Shown in pieces: positions 27,701 through 40,800 of a stretch of 64,000 bases of DNA (the stretch's first letter is position 1; the number at the start of each line of letters is the position of its first letter). Location of the stretch: contig NW_027327626.1 of the NCBI RefSeq assembly GCF_047675955.1, forward strand, positions 62,001 to 126,000, given 5' to 3'. Both the position numbers and the translations under genes were made by a program. This DNA comes from Chlorocebus sabaeus. Taxonomy: Eukaryota; Chordata; Mammalia; Primates; Cercopithecidae. The notes beneath the pieces were generated by a model. The model was not told where the DNA came from. It searched no databases and saw only the letters and a list, made by a program, of their open reading frames with translations.

Positions 27701-30000
27701 TCAAAGCGATTTTGACCGACCTGAGCCGGTTTTCACTGGCTGAAACCAGACCAGACCGTCTCAAACCGGTTTTGACCTGCTCAAAGCGCTTTTGACCGGA
27801 TCAAATGAGACTCGACTGGCACAGACAAGCTGAAACCGGATCAAACAGGACCAGACGGGCCCCAGACCGGCTGAAAGCGGGCCACAAAGCGGTTTTGACC
27901 GGCTGAAAGCAGACTAGACCAGCTCAAACCGGTTTTGACCAGCCTGAGCCGGTTTACAACGGCTCAAACCAGACCAGAGCAGCTCAAACCTGAAGAGAGC
28001 GGCTCAAACCGGTTTTTACCAGATGACAACGGATTAAACCGGACCAGACCGGCTCACACCGGATCAAACCGGACAAGACAGGCCCGGACCGGCTGAAACC
28101 GGATCAAACCGGACCAGACCGGCCCAGACTGACTAAAACAGGGCCAGACCAGCTCAAACCGGATTTGACCAGCTCAAACCAGACCAGACCGGCTCAAACC
28201 GGTTTTGACTGGCTCAATCTGGTTTTGACCGGCTCAAACCACTCCAGACCGGCTCAAACCGGTTTTGACCAGCCTGAGCCGGTTGACAACGGCTCAAAGC
28301 AGACCACAGCAGCTCAAACCGGACGAGAGCGGCTCAAACCGGTTTTTACCAGATGAAACCGGATCAAACCGGACCAGACCGGCTCACACCGGATCAAACT
28401 GGACGAAACAGGCTCAGACCGGCTGAAACAGGATCAAACCGGACCAGACCGGCACAGACCAGCTAAAACCGGGCCGGACCGGCTCAAACCGGTTTTGACC
28501 GGCTCAAACCACACCAGACCGGTTCAAACAGGTTTTGAATGGCTCAATCCGGTTTTGACCGCATCAAACCACTCCAGACCGGCTAAAAACCTGTTTTCCC
28601 CGGCTCAAACCGGTTGTGACCTGAATAGACCGGATCAAAGCGGACCATACAGGCTGAGACATGCTCGAATCAGTTTTGACTGGCTTCAACCAGACCAAAC
28701 CGGCTCCAACCGGTTTTGACCGGGTCGAACCGGTTTTCTCCGGCTCAAGCCAGTCCAGAGCGGCTCAAACCAGACCAGAACGGCTCAAACCTGTTTTGAC
28801 CGGGTCAAACAGGTTTTGAACTGCTCACACCACACCAGACCGGCTGAAACCGGTTTTGACCGGCTAAAACCGGTGTTGACCGGATGAGACCGGATCAAAC
28901 CGAATCAGACCGGCCCAGACCGGCAAAACTCAGATCAAACCGGACTAGACCGGAACAGACCGCCTAAAATTGGGCCACAAACCGGTTTTGACCAGTTCAA
29001 ACCAGACCAGACCGGCTCAATCCTGTTTTGACCGGCTCGACCGGTTTTGAGTGACTCAAACCAGAGAAGACCGGCTCAAACCAGACCAGACAGGCCAAAA
29101 CCGGTTTTGACCGGCTCAAACCGGTTTTGACCTGCTCAAACCACACCAGACCGGCTGAAACCGGTTTTGACCGGCTAAAACCTGTTTTGACCGGATGAGA
29201 CCGGATGAAACCGAATCAGACCGGGCCAGACCTGCTAAAATGCGATCAAACCGGCCCAGACCGCCTAAAAGTGGGCCACAAACCGGTTTAGACGGGTTCA
29301 AAGCAGACCAGACTGGCTCAAATCGGTTTTGACGGACCTGAGCTGGTTTTGACCAGCTCCAACCAGACCAGACCGGCTCAAACCGGTTTTGACTGCCTCA
29401 ATCCGGTTTTGACCGGCTGAAACCGGTTTTGACCGGCTCAAACTGGTTTTGAGCGGCTCAAAGCGGTTTTGACCGGATCAAACCAGACTCTACCGGCCCA
29501 GATGAGCTGAAAGCGGATCAAACAGGACCAGACCGGCCCAGAACAGCTGAAAGCAGGCCACGAAGCTGTTTTGACAGGCTGAAACCAGACCAGACCGGCA
29601 CAAACCGGTTTTGACTGATCTGAGCCGGTTTTGACCGGCTCAATCCAGACCAGACCCGTTCAAACCGGTTTTGACTGCCTCAATTCGGTTTGACCGGCTG
29701 AAACCGGTTTTGACTGGCTCAAACCACTCCAGACCGGGTGAAATTGGTTTTTACCGGCTTAAAGCGGTTTTGACCTGATTAGTCCAGCTCAAACCAGACC
29801 AGACCGGTCAATCCGGTTTTTATCGGCTCAAACCGGTTTTTAACGGCTCGAGCCGGTTTTGACTGGCGCAAACCACACCAGACCGGCTGAAACCGGTTTT
29901 GACCGGCTAAAACCGGGTTTGTCCAGATGAGACCGGATCAAACGGAATCAGAACGGCCCAGACCGGCTAAAATCGGATCAAACCGTACCCGACTGGCCCA

Positions 30001-31950
30001 GACCGCCTAAAACTGGGACACAAACCGGTTTTGACCGGTTCAAACCAGACCAGACCGGCTCAAACCGGTTTTGACCGGGTCAAAGCGGTTTTTGACCGGA
30101 TCAAACCAGACTCTACCGGCCTAGATGAGCTGAAAGCGGATCAAACAGGACCAGACCGGCCCAGAACGGCTGAAAGCGGTCCACAAAGCGGTTTTGACCG
30201 GCTGAAACCAGACCAGACCCACTCAAACTGGTTTTGACCAGCCTGAGACGTTTTACAACGGCTCAAACCAGACCACAGCAGCTCAAACCGGACGAGAGCG
30301 GCTCAAACCGGTTTTTACCAGATGAAACCGGATCAAACCGGACCAGACCGGCTCACACCGGATCAAACTGGACGAGACAGGCTCAGACCGGCTGAAACCG
30401 GATCAAACCGGACCAGACCGGCCCAGACTGGCTAAAACCGGGCCGGACCGGCTCAAACCGGTTTTGACCGGCTCAAACCACACCAGACCGGTTCAAACAG
30501 CTTTTGAATGGCTCAATCCGGTTTTGACCACATCAAACCACTCCAGACCGGCTAAAAACCTGTTTTCCCCGGCTCAAACCGGTTGTGACCTGAATAGACC
30601 GGATCAAAGCGGACCAGACAGGCTCAGACAGGCTCGAATCAGTTTTGACTGGCTTCAACCAGACCAAACCGGCTCCAACTGGTTTTGACTGGCTCGAACC
30701 GGATTTTTCTGGCTCAAGCCAGTCCAGAGCGGCTCAAACCAGACCAGACCAGCTCAAACCTGTTTTGACCTGGTCAAACAGGTTTTGAACTGCTCAAACC
30801 ACAGCAGACCGGCTGAAACCGGTTTTGACCGGCTAAAACCGGTGTTGACCGGATGAGACCGGATCAAACCGAATCAGACCGGCCCAGACCGGCAAAAATG
30901 AGATCAAACCGGACTAGACCGGAACAGACTGACTAAAATTGGGCCAGAAACCGGTTTTGACCGGTTCAAACCAGACCAGACTGGCTCAATCCTGTTTTGA
31001 CCGGCTCGAACCGGTTTTGACCGGCTCAAACCAGAGCAGACCAGCTCAAACCAGACCAGACCGGCTCAAACCGGGTTTGACCGGCTCAAAGCGGTTTTGA
31101 CTGGATCTAACCGGACTCGACCAGGCCAGACCAGCTGAAACCAGATCAAACCGGAGCAGACCGGCCCAGACTGGCTGAAACCGGGACACAAACCGGTTTT
31201 GACCGGCTCAAACAAGACCAGACCGGCTCAATCCGGTTTTGACCAGCCTGAGCCGGTTTAGAGCGGCTCAAACCATACCACACCGGCTCAATCCGGACCA
31301 GAGCAGCTCAAACCGGTTTTGACCGGATGACAACGGATCAAACCGGACCACACTGGCTCACACCGGATCAAACTGGCCCAGACAGGCCGAGACCGTCTGA
31401 AACCGGATCAAACCAGATGAGAGCGGCACAGACCCGCTAAAACCGGGCCAGAACGGCTCAAACCGGTTTTGACCGGCTCAAACCAGACCAGACAGGTTCA
31501 AACTGGTTTTGACAGGCTCAATCCGGGTTTGACCGGCTCAAACCGGTTTTGATCAGCTGAAACCACTCCAGACCGCCTAAAACCGGTTTTCAACGGCCCA
31601 AACCGGTTTTGACCTGATTAGACCGGGTCAAACCGGACCAGACTGGCTCAGATAGGCTCAAATTCGTTTCGACTGACTTCAACCATACCAAACTGGCTCA
31701 ATCCGGTTTTGACCGGCTCGAACCGGTTTTGACCAGCTCAAACCAGACCAGACCGACTCAAACCAGACCAGACAGGCCAAAACCGGTTTTGACAGGCTCA
31801 AACCGGTTTTGAACTGCTCAAACCACACCAGACCGGCTGAAACCGGTTTTGACCGGCTAAAACCGGTTTTGACTGGATGAGACCGGATCAAACCGAAACA
31901 GACTGGCCCACACCAGCTAAAATCGTATGAAACCGGACCAGACCGGACCA
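30001..31950. repeat. 1,949-bp tandem duplication, copy 1
   Basis: This block is repeated directly downstream, almost without change. Offsets are 1,950 at the left end and 1,949 after a single-T difference in a T run near 30090. Private variants such as CCTGAGACGTTTTACAACGG, GGATTTTTCTGG and ATCGTATGAAACC are present in both copies. In the sections I compared I saw only that one-base difference. The repeat is flanked by GACCGCCTAAAACTGGG at both ends, a plausible site for unequal exchange. Confidence 0.88.
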
Positions 31951-33898
31951 GACCGCCTAAAACTGGGACACAAACCGGTTTTGACCGGTTCAAACCAGAC
32001 CAGACCGGCTCAAACCGGTTTTGACCGGGTCAAAGCGGTTTTGACCGGATCAAACCAGACTCTACCGGCCTAGATGAGCTGAAAGCGGATCAAACAGGAC
32101 CAGACCGGCCCAGAACGGCTGAAAGCGGTCCACAAAGCGGTTTTGACCGGCTGAAACCAGACCAGACCCACTCAAACTGGTTTTGACCAGCCTGAGACGT
32201 TTTACAACGGCTCAAACCAGACCACAGCAGCTCAAACCGGACGAGAGCGGCTCAAACCGGTTTTTACCAGATGAAACCGGATCAAACCGGACCAGACCGG
32301 CTCACACCGGATCAAACTGGACGAGACAGGCTCAGACCGGCTGAAACCGGATCAAACCGGACCAGACCGGCCCAGACTGGCTAAAACCGGGCCGGACCGG
32401 CTCAAACCGGTTTTGACCGGCTCAAACCACACCAGACCGGTTCAAACAGCTTTTGAATGGCTCAATCCGGTTTTGACCACATCAAACCACTCCAGACCGG
32501 CTAAAAACCTGTTTTCCCCGGCTCAAACCGGTTGTGACCTGAATAGACCGGATCAAAGCGGACCAGACAGGCTCAGACAGGCTCGAATCAGTTTTGACTG
32601 GCTTCAACCAGACCAAACCGGCTCCAACTGGTTTTGACTGGCTCGAACCGGATTTTTCTGGCTCAAGCCAGTCCAGAGCGGCTCAAACCAGACCAGACCA
32701 GCTCAAACCTGTTTTGACCTGGTCAAACAGGTTTTGAACTGCTCAAACCACAGCAGACCGGCTGAAACCGGTTTTGACCGGCTAAAACCGGTGTTGACCG
32801 GATGAGACCGGATCAAACCGAATCAGACCGGCCCAGACCGGCAAAAATGAGATCAAACCGGACTAGACCGGAACAGACTGACTAAAATTGGGCCAGAAAC
32901 CGGTTTTGACCGGTTCAAACCAGACCAGACTGGCTCAATCCTGTTTTGACCGGCTCGAACCGGTTTTGACCGGCTCAAACCAGAGCAGACCAGCTCAAAC
33001 CAGACCAGACCGGCTCAAACCGGGTTTGACCGGCTCAAAGCGGTTTTGACTGGATCTAACCGGACTCGACCAGGCCAGACCAGCTGAAACCAGATCAAAC
33101 CGGAGCAGACCGGCCCAGACTGGCTGAAACCGGGACACAAACCGGTTTTGACCGGCTCAAACAAGACCAGACCGGCTCAATCCGGTTTTGACCAGCCTGA
33201 GCCGGTTTAGAGCGGCTCAAACCATACCACACCGGCTCAATCCGGACCAGAGCAGCTCAAACCGGTTTTGACCGGATGACAACGGATCAAACCGGACCAC
33301 ACTGGCTCACACCGGATCAAACTGGCCCAGACAGGCCGAGACCGTCTGAAACCGGATCAAACCAGATGAGAGCGGCACAGACCCGCTAAAACCGGGCCAG
33401 AACGGCTCAAACCGGTTTTGACCGGCTCAAACCAGACCAGACAGGTTCAAACTGGTTTTGACAGGCTCAATCCGGGTTTGACCGGCTCAAACCGGTTTTG
33501 ATCAGCTGAAACCACTCCAGACCGCCTAAAACCGGTTTTCAACGGCCCAAACCGGTTTTGACCTGATTAGACCGGGTCAAACCGGACCAGACTGGCTCAG
33601 ATAGGCTCAAATTCGTTTCGACTGACTTCAACCATACCAAACTGGCTCAATCCGGTTTTGACCGGCTCGAACCGGTTTTGACCAGCTCAAACCAGACCAG
33701 ACCGACTCAAACCAGACCAGACAGGCCAAAACCGGTTTTGACAGGCTCAAACCGGTTTTGAACTGCTCAAACCACACCAGACCGGCTGAAACCGGTTTTG
33801 ACCGGCTAAAACCGGTTTTGACTGGATGAGACCGGATCAAACCGAAACAGACTGGCCCACACCAGCTAAAATCGTATGAAACCGGACCAGACCGGACC
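31951..33898. repeat. 1,949-bp tandem duplication, copy 2
   Basis: This is the second copy of the block. It ends at AACGCCTAAAACTGGGCCAC, where the sequence departs from the copy-1/copy-2 joint (which continues GGGACACAAACC). Such close identity, when neighbouring family B modules differ by many substitutions, means either a very recent duplication or an assembly duplication. Confidence 0.88.
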
Positions 33899-36800
33899 AG
33901 AACGCCTAAAACTGGGCCACAAAATGGTTTTGACCGGTGCAAACCAGACCAGACCGGCTCAAACCGATTTTGACGGACCTGAGCCGGTTTTGACCTGCTC
34001 CAACCAGACCAGACCGGTTCAAACCGGTTTTGACTGCCTCAATCCGGTTTTGACCGGCTGAAACCGGTTTTGACTGGCTCAAACCGTTTTTGACAGGCTC
34101 AAAACGGTTTTGACCTAATCAAACCAGACTCTACTGGCCCAGGCGAGCTGAAAGCGGATCAAACAGGACGAGACCGGACCAGGCCGGCTGAAAGCGGGCC
34201 ACAAAGTGGTTTTTACCGGCTCAAACCAGACCAGACCGGCTCAATCCAGACCAGAGCGGCTCAAACCGGTTTTGACCGGATGACAACGCATCAAACCGGA
34301 CCAGACTGGCTCACACCGGATCAAACTGGCCCAGACAGGCCCAGACCGGATGAAACGGGATCAAACCAGATGAGAGCGGCACAGACCCGCTAAAACCGGG
34401 CCAGACTGGCTCAAACCGGTTTTGACCGCCTCAAACCAGACCAGACAGGTTCAAACTCTTTTTGACAAGCTCAATCCGGGTTTGACCGGCTCAAACCGGT
34501 TTTGAGCAGCTCAAACCTCTCCAGACCGCCTAAAACCGTTTTTGAACGGCCCAAACCAGTTTTGACCTGATTAGACCGGTTCAAACCAGACCAGACTGGC
34601 TCAGATAGGCTCGAACTCGTTTCGACTGACTTCAACCATACCAAACTGGTTCAATCCGGTTTTGACCGGCTCGAACCGGTTTTGACCAGCTCAAACCAGA
34701 CCAGACCGACTCAAACCAGACCAGACAGGCCAAAACCGGTTTTGACCGGCTCAAACCGGTTTTGACCTGCTCAAACCACACCAGACCGGCTGAAACCGGT
34801 TTTGACCGGCTAAAACCGGTTTTGACTGGATGAGACCTGATAAAATCGAATCAGACCGGCCCAGACCGGCTAAAATCGGATCAAGCCGGCCCAGACCACC
34901 TAAAACTGGGCAACAAACCGGTTTAGACCGGTTCAAACCAGACCAGACCGGCTGAAACCGGTTTTGACCGACCTGAGTCGGTTTTGACCAGCTCCAACCA
35001 GACCAGACCGGTTCAAACCGGTTTTGACTGCCTCAATCCGGTTTTGACCGGCTGAAACCGTTTTGACCGGCTCAAACCGTTTTTGACAGACTCAAAACGG
35101 TTTTGACCGGATCAGACCAGACTCTACCCGGCCCAGACGAGCTGAAAGCGGATCAAACAGGACGAGACCCGGCCCAGACCAGCTGACAGCGGGCCACAAA
35201 GCGGTTTTTACCGGCTCAAACCAGACCAGACCGGCTCAAACCGGTTTAGACCGGCTCAAACCAGACCAGTCAGGCTCAATCCGGACCAGAGCGGCTCAAA
35301 CTGGGTTTGACCGGATGACAACGGATCAAACCGGATCACACTGGCTCACACCAGATGAAACCGGACCAGACAGTCCAAAACCATCTGAAACCAGATCAAA
35401 CCAGATGAGAGTGGCACAGAACAGCTAAAACCGGGCGAGACAGGCTCAAACCGGTTTTGAGCGGCTCAAACCAGACCAGACAGTTTCAAACTGGTTTTGA
35501 CAGGCTCCATCGGGGTTTGACCGGCTCAAACCGGTTTTGACCAGCTCAAACCACTCCAGACCGCCTAAAACCGGTTTTCAACGGCCCAAACCGGTTTTGA
35601 CCTGATTAGACCGGGTCAAACCGGACCTGACCAGCTCTGATCGGCTCGAATTCGTTTCGACTGACTTCAACCATAGCAAACTGGCTCAATCCGGTTTTGA
35701 CCGGCTCGAACCGGTTTTGACCAGCTCAAACCAGACCAGACTGACTCAAACCAGACCAGACAGGCCAAAACCGGTTTTGACCGGCTCAAACCGGTTTTGA
35801 CCTGCTCAAACCACACCAGACCGGCTGAAACCGGTTTTGACAAGCTAAAACCGGTTTTGACCGGATAAGACCGGATCAAACTGAATCAGACCGGCCCAGA
35901 CCGTCTAAAATCGGATCAAACCGGCCCAGACCGCCTAAAACTGGGCCACAAACCGGTTTAGACCGGTTCAAACCAGACCAGACCGGCTCAAACCGGTTTT
36001 GACTGCCTCAATCCGGTTTTGACCGGCTGAAAACCGGTTTTGACCGGCTCAAACCGGTTTTGAGCGGCTCAAAGCGGTTTTGACCGGAGCAAACCAGACT
36101 CTACCGGCCCAGATGAGCTGAAAGCGGATCAAACAGGACCAGACCGGCCCAGACCAGCTGAAAGCAGGCCACGAAGCGGTTTTGACAGGCTGAAACCAGA
36201 CCAGACCGGCTCAAACCGGTTTTGACTGATCTGAGCCGGTTTTGACCGGCTCAAACCAGACCAGACCGGTTCAAACCGGTTTTGACTGCCTCAATTCGGT
36301 TTGACCGGCTTAAACCGGTTTTGACCGGCTCAAACCACTCCAGACCGGGTGAAACTGGTTTTTACCGGCTGAAAGCGGTTTTGACCTGATTAGTCCAGCT
36401 CAAACCAGACCAGACCGGTTCAATCCGGTTTTTATCGGCACAAACCGGTTTTGAACGGCTCAAACCACACCAGACCAGCTGAAAACCGGTTTTGACCGGC
36501 TAAAACCGGGTTTGTCCAGATGAGACCGGATCAAACGGAATCACAACGGCCCAGACCGGCTAAAATCGGATCAAACCGTACCCGACCGGCCCAGACTGCC
36601 TAAAACTGGGACACAAACCGGTTTTGACCGGTTCAAACCAGACCAGACCGGCTCAAACCGGTTTTGACCGGGTCAAAGCGGTTTTCACCGGATCAAACAA
36701 GACTCTATCGGCCTAGATGAGCTGAAAGCGGATCAAACAGGACCAGACTGGCCCAGACCGGCTGAAAGCGGTCCACAAAGCGGTTTTGACTGGCTGAAAC

Positions 36801-37800
36801 CAGACCAGACCCGCTCAAACCGGTTTTGACCAGCCTGAGCCGTTTTACAATGGCTCAAACCAGACCACAGCGGCTCAAACTGGACGAGAGCGGCTCAAAC
36901 CGGCTTTTACCAGATGAAACCGGATCAAACCGGACCAGACCGGCTCACACTGGATCAAACTGGACGAGACAGGCTCAGACCGGCTGAAACCGGATCAAAC
37001 TGGACCAGACCGGCCCAGACCGGCTCAAACCGGTTTTGACCGGCTCAAACCACACCAGACCGGTTCAAACAGGTTTTGAATGGCTCAATCCGGTTTTGAC
37101 TGCATCAAACCACTCCATACCGGCTAAAAACCTGTTTTCCCCCGGCTCAAACCAGTTGTGACCTGAATAGACCGGATCAAAGCGGACTAGACAGGCTCAG
37201 AGAGGCTCGAATCAGTTTTGACTGGCTTCAAACAGACCAAACCGGCTCCAACCGGTTTTGACCGGGTCGAACCGGTTTTTTCCGGCTCAAGCCAGTCCAG
37301 AGCGGCTCAAACCAGACCAGACCGGCTCAAACCTGTTTTGACCTCGTCAAACAGGTTTTGAACTGCTCAAAACCACACCAGACAGGCTGAAACCGGTTTT
37401 GACCGGCTAAAACCGGTGTTGACCGGATGAGACCGGATGAAACCGAATCAGAGCGGCCCAGACCGGCAAAAATCAGATCAAACCGGACTAGACCGGAACA
37501 GACCGCCTAAAATTGGGCCACAAACCGGTTTTGACCGGTTCAAACCACACCAGACCGGCTCAATCCTGTTTTGACCGGCTCAAACCAGAGCAGATCGGCT
37601 CAAACCAGACCAGACCGGCTCAAACCGGTTTTGACCGACCTGAGCCGGTTTTCACCAGCTCAAACCAGACCAGACCCGTTCAAAACCGGTTTTGACTGCC
37701 TTAATGCGGTTTTGACGGCTGAAACCGGTTTTGACCGTCTGAAACGACTCCAGACCGGGTAAAACCGGTTTTTACCGGCTTAAAGCGGTTTTGAGCTGAT
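33899..37800. repeat. Deca-satellite, right end of family B
   Basis: There is no gene here. The decamer satellite from about 35.3 kb matches the left edge of family B at 11.6 kb. The word CCATCGGGGT is at 11791 and 35507, GAAACCGGACCAGACAGTCC is at 11641 and 35357 (both offset 23,716), CTGAAAGCAGG is at 12481 and 36158 (offset 23,677), and AAAACCTGTTTTCC is at 13481 and 37130 (offset 23,649). The slowly drifting offset indicates true homology with small deletions. Confidence 0.7.
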
Positions 37801-40800
37801 TAGACCAGCTCAAACTAGACCAGACGGGTTCAACCGGTTTTGACCAGCACAAACCGGTTTTGAACGGCTCGAACCGGTTTTGACCAGCTCAAACCGGTTT
37901 TTTACCGGCTCAAACCACACCAGACCGGCTGAAACCGGTTTTGACCAGCTAAAACCGGGTTTGACCGGATGAGACCGGATCAAACCGAATCAAGCCGGCC
38001 CAGACAGGCTAAAATTAGATCACACTGTACCCAACCGGCACAGACTGCCTAAAACTGCGCTACAAACCTGTTTTGACCGGTTGAAACCAGGCCAGACCAG
38101 CTCAAACCGGTTTTGACCGGCTCAAAGCGGTTTTGACCGGCTCAAACCAGAGCAGAATGGCTCAAACCAGACCAGACCGGCTCAAACCGGTTTTGACTGG
38201 CTCAAAGCGTTTTTGACCGGATCAAACCGGACTTGACCGGCCCAGACCAGCTGAAACCAGATCAAACCAGAGCAGACCGACCCAGACCGGCTGAAAGTGG
38301 GCCACAAACAGTTTTTGACTGGATCAAACCAAACCAGTCCGTCTCAAACCTGTTTTGACAGGCCTGAGCCGGTTTTGACGAGCTCAAACAAGACCATACC
38401 GGCTCAAACTGGACCAGACCGGCTCAAACCGGTTTTGACCGGATGAAACAGTATCAAACCAAACCAAACTGGCTCACAACGGATCAAACCGGACCAGACA
38501 GGCGCAGACGGACTGAAACCCGATCAAACGAGACCAGACTGGATCAGACCGGCTAAAACCGGGCCAGACCAGCTCAAAACGGTTTTGACCGGCTCAAACC
38601 AGACCAGACCGGTTCAAACCGGTTCTGACTGGCTCAGTCCAGTTTTGAACGGCTCAAATCGGATTTGACCAGCTCAAACCACTTCAGACCGACTAAAACC
38701 GGTTTTCACTGGCTCAAACCGGATTTGACCTGATTAGACCGGATCAAACCAGACCAGACTGGCTCAGACAGGCTCGAGTCAGTTTTGACTGGCTTCAACC
38801 AGACCAAACCGGCTCAAACCGGGCTCAAACCGGTTTTGACCGGATCAAACCAAACCAGACCGGCTCAAACCGGTTTTGACCGGCCTGAGCCGGTTTAGAG
38901 CGGCTCAAACCAGACCAGACCGGCTCAATCCGGACCAGAGCGGCTCAAACCGGTTTTGACCGGATGACAACGGATCAAACCGGACCAGACTGGCTCACAC
39001 CGGATCGAACTGGCCCAGACAGGCCCAGACCGGCTGAAACCGCATCAAACCAGATTAGAGCAGCACAGACCGGCTAAAACCGGGCCAGACTGGCTCAAAC
39101 CGGTTTTGACCTGCTCAAACCAGACCAGAAAGGTTCAAACCGGTTTTGACTGGCTCAATCCGGGTTTGACCAGCTCAAACCACTCCAGACTGGCTAAAAC
39201 CGGTTTTCAAGGGCCCAAACCGGTTTTGACCTGATTAGACCGGGTCAAACCAGACCAGACCGACTCAGATAGGCTCGAATTCGTTTCATCTCACTTCAAC
39301 CAGACCTAACTGGTTCAATCCGGTTTTGACCAGCTCGAACCGATTTTGACCAGCTCAAACCAGACCAGACCGGATCAAACCAGACCAGACCGGCTCAAAC
39401 CTGTTTTGACCTGCTCAAACCACACCAGACCGGCTGAAACCGGTTTTGACTGGCTAAAACCGGTTTTGACCGGATGAGACCATATCAAACCGAATCAGAC
39501 CGGCCCAGACCGGCTAAAATCGGATCAAACCGGACCAGACCAGACCAGACCGCCTAAAACTGGGCCACAAACCGGTTTTGACCGGTGCAAACCAGACCAG
39601 ACCGGCTCAAACCGGTTTTGACCGACCTGAGCCGGTTTTGACCAGCTCCAACCAGACCAGACCGGTTCAAACCGGTTTTGACTGCCTCAATCCGGTTTTG
39701 ACCGGCTGAAACCAGTTTTGACCGGCTCAAACCACTCCAGATCATTTAAAACCGGTTTTCGGCGGCTTAAACCGGTTTTGACCTGATGAGACCAGCTCAA
39801 AGCAGACCAGACCGATTCAATGCGGTTTTGACTGGCACAAACTGGTTTTGAACGGCTCGAACCGGTTTTGACGGGCACAAAGCAGACCTGACCGGTTCAA
39901 ACCGGTTTTGAATGGCTCCATCCGGTTTTGACCGGATCAAACCACTCCAGACCGGCTAAAAACCGGTTTTCACTGGCTCAAACCGGTTTTGACCTGAATA
40001 CACCGGATCAAAGCGGACCAGACCGGCTCAGACAGGCTCGAAGCGGTTTTCACTGGCTTCAACCAGACCAAACCGGCTCGATCCGGTTTTGACCAGCTCA
40101 AACCAGACCAGACTGGCTCAAACCAGACCAGACCGGCTCAAACCGGTTTTGACCGGGTCAAATTGGTTTTGACCTGCTCAAACCACACCAGACCGGCTGA
40201 AACCCGTTTTGACCGGGTAAAACCGGTTTGGAGCGGATGAGACCGAATCCAACCCGAATCAGATCGGCCCAGACCGGCTAAAATCGGATCAAACTGAACC
40301 AGACCAGCCCAGACTAGCTAAAACTGGGCCACAAACCGGTTTTGACTGGTTCAAACCCGACCAGACGGGCTCAAACCGGTTTTCACCGGCTCGAACCGGT
40401 GTTGACCGGCTCAAACCAGAGCAGACCGGCTCAAAACCAGACCATACCGGCTCAAACCGATTTTGACCAGCTCAAAGCGGTTTTGACCGGATCAAACTGG
40501 ACTCGACCGGCCCAGACCCGCTGAAACCAGATCAAACCGGAGCAGATCGGCCCAGACCGGCTGAAACCGGGACACAAACCGGTTTTGAAAGGCTCAAACC
40601 AGACCAGACCGGCTCTAACCGGTTTTGACCATCCTGAGCCAGTTTAGAGCGGCTCAAACCAGACCAGACCAGTTCAATCCGGACCAGAGCTGCTCAAACC
40701 GGTTTTGACCGTATGACAACGTATCAAACCGGACCAGACTGGCTCACACCGGATCAAACTGGCCCAGACAGGCCCAGACCGGCTGAAACCGGATCAAACC

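Larger units (their letters stand above)
11600..37800. repeat. Deca-satellite, family B higher-order region
   Basis: There is no gene here. This part of the array is marked by two words absent from the rest of the window as far as I could see. AAAACCTGTTTTCC has its ACCTG at 13481, 17961, 18866, 22573, 25234, 26153, 28589, 30558, 32507 and 37130. GAAATTGG occurs at 12674, 15917, 17143, 21755, 24417 and 29740, with a variant GAAACTGG at 36351. The two markers lie 807, 818, 818, 817, 818 and 779 bp apart wherever they are paired. The region also carries repeated GGCTCGAATTCGTTTCGAC words. Edges are approximate because the families share most decamers. Confidence 0.75.

Noticed and set aside
13387..32637. 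A recurring 74-codon plus-strand frame (13387, 22479, 25140, 28495, 30464, 32413), resembling a conserved gene family
   Set aside because: Its recurrence follows the family B marker module, not protein conservation. Indels of non-multiples of three occur freely in the same module elsewhere.
31679..33942. Twin 104-codon minus-strand open frames at 31679-31993 and 33628-33942, looking like a duplicated gene pair
   Set aside because: They are translations of the two copies of the 1,949-bp duplication. Their first residues differ only because each start lies just outside its copy. Both are entirely repetitive satellite.
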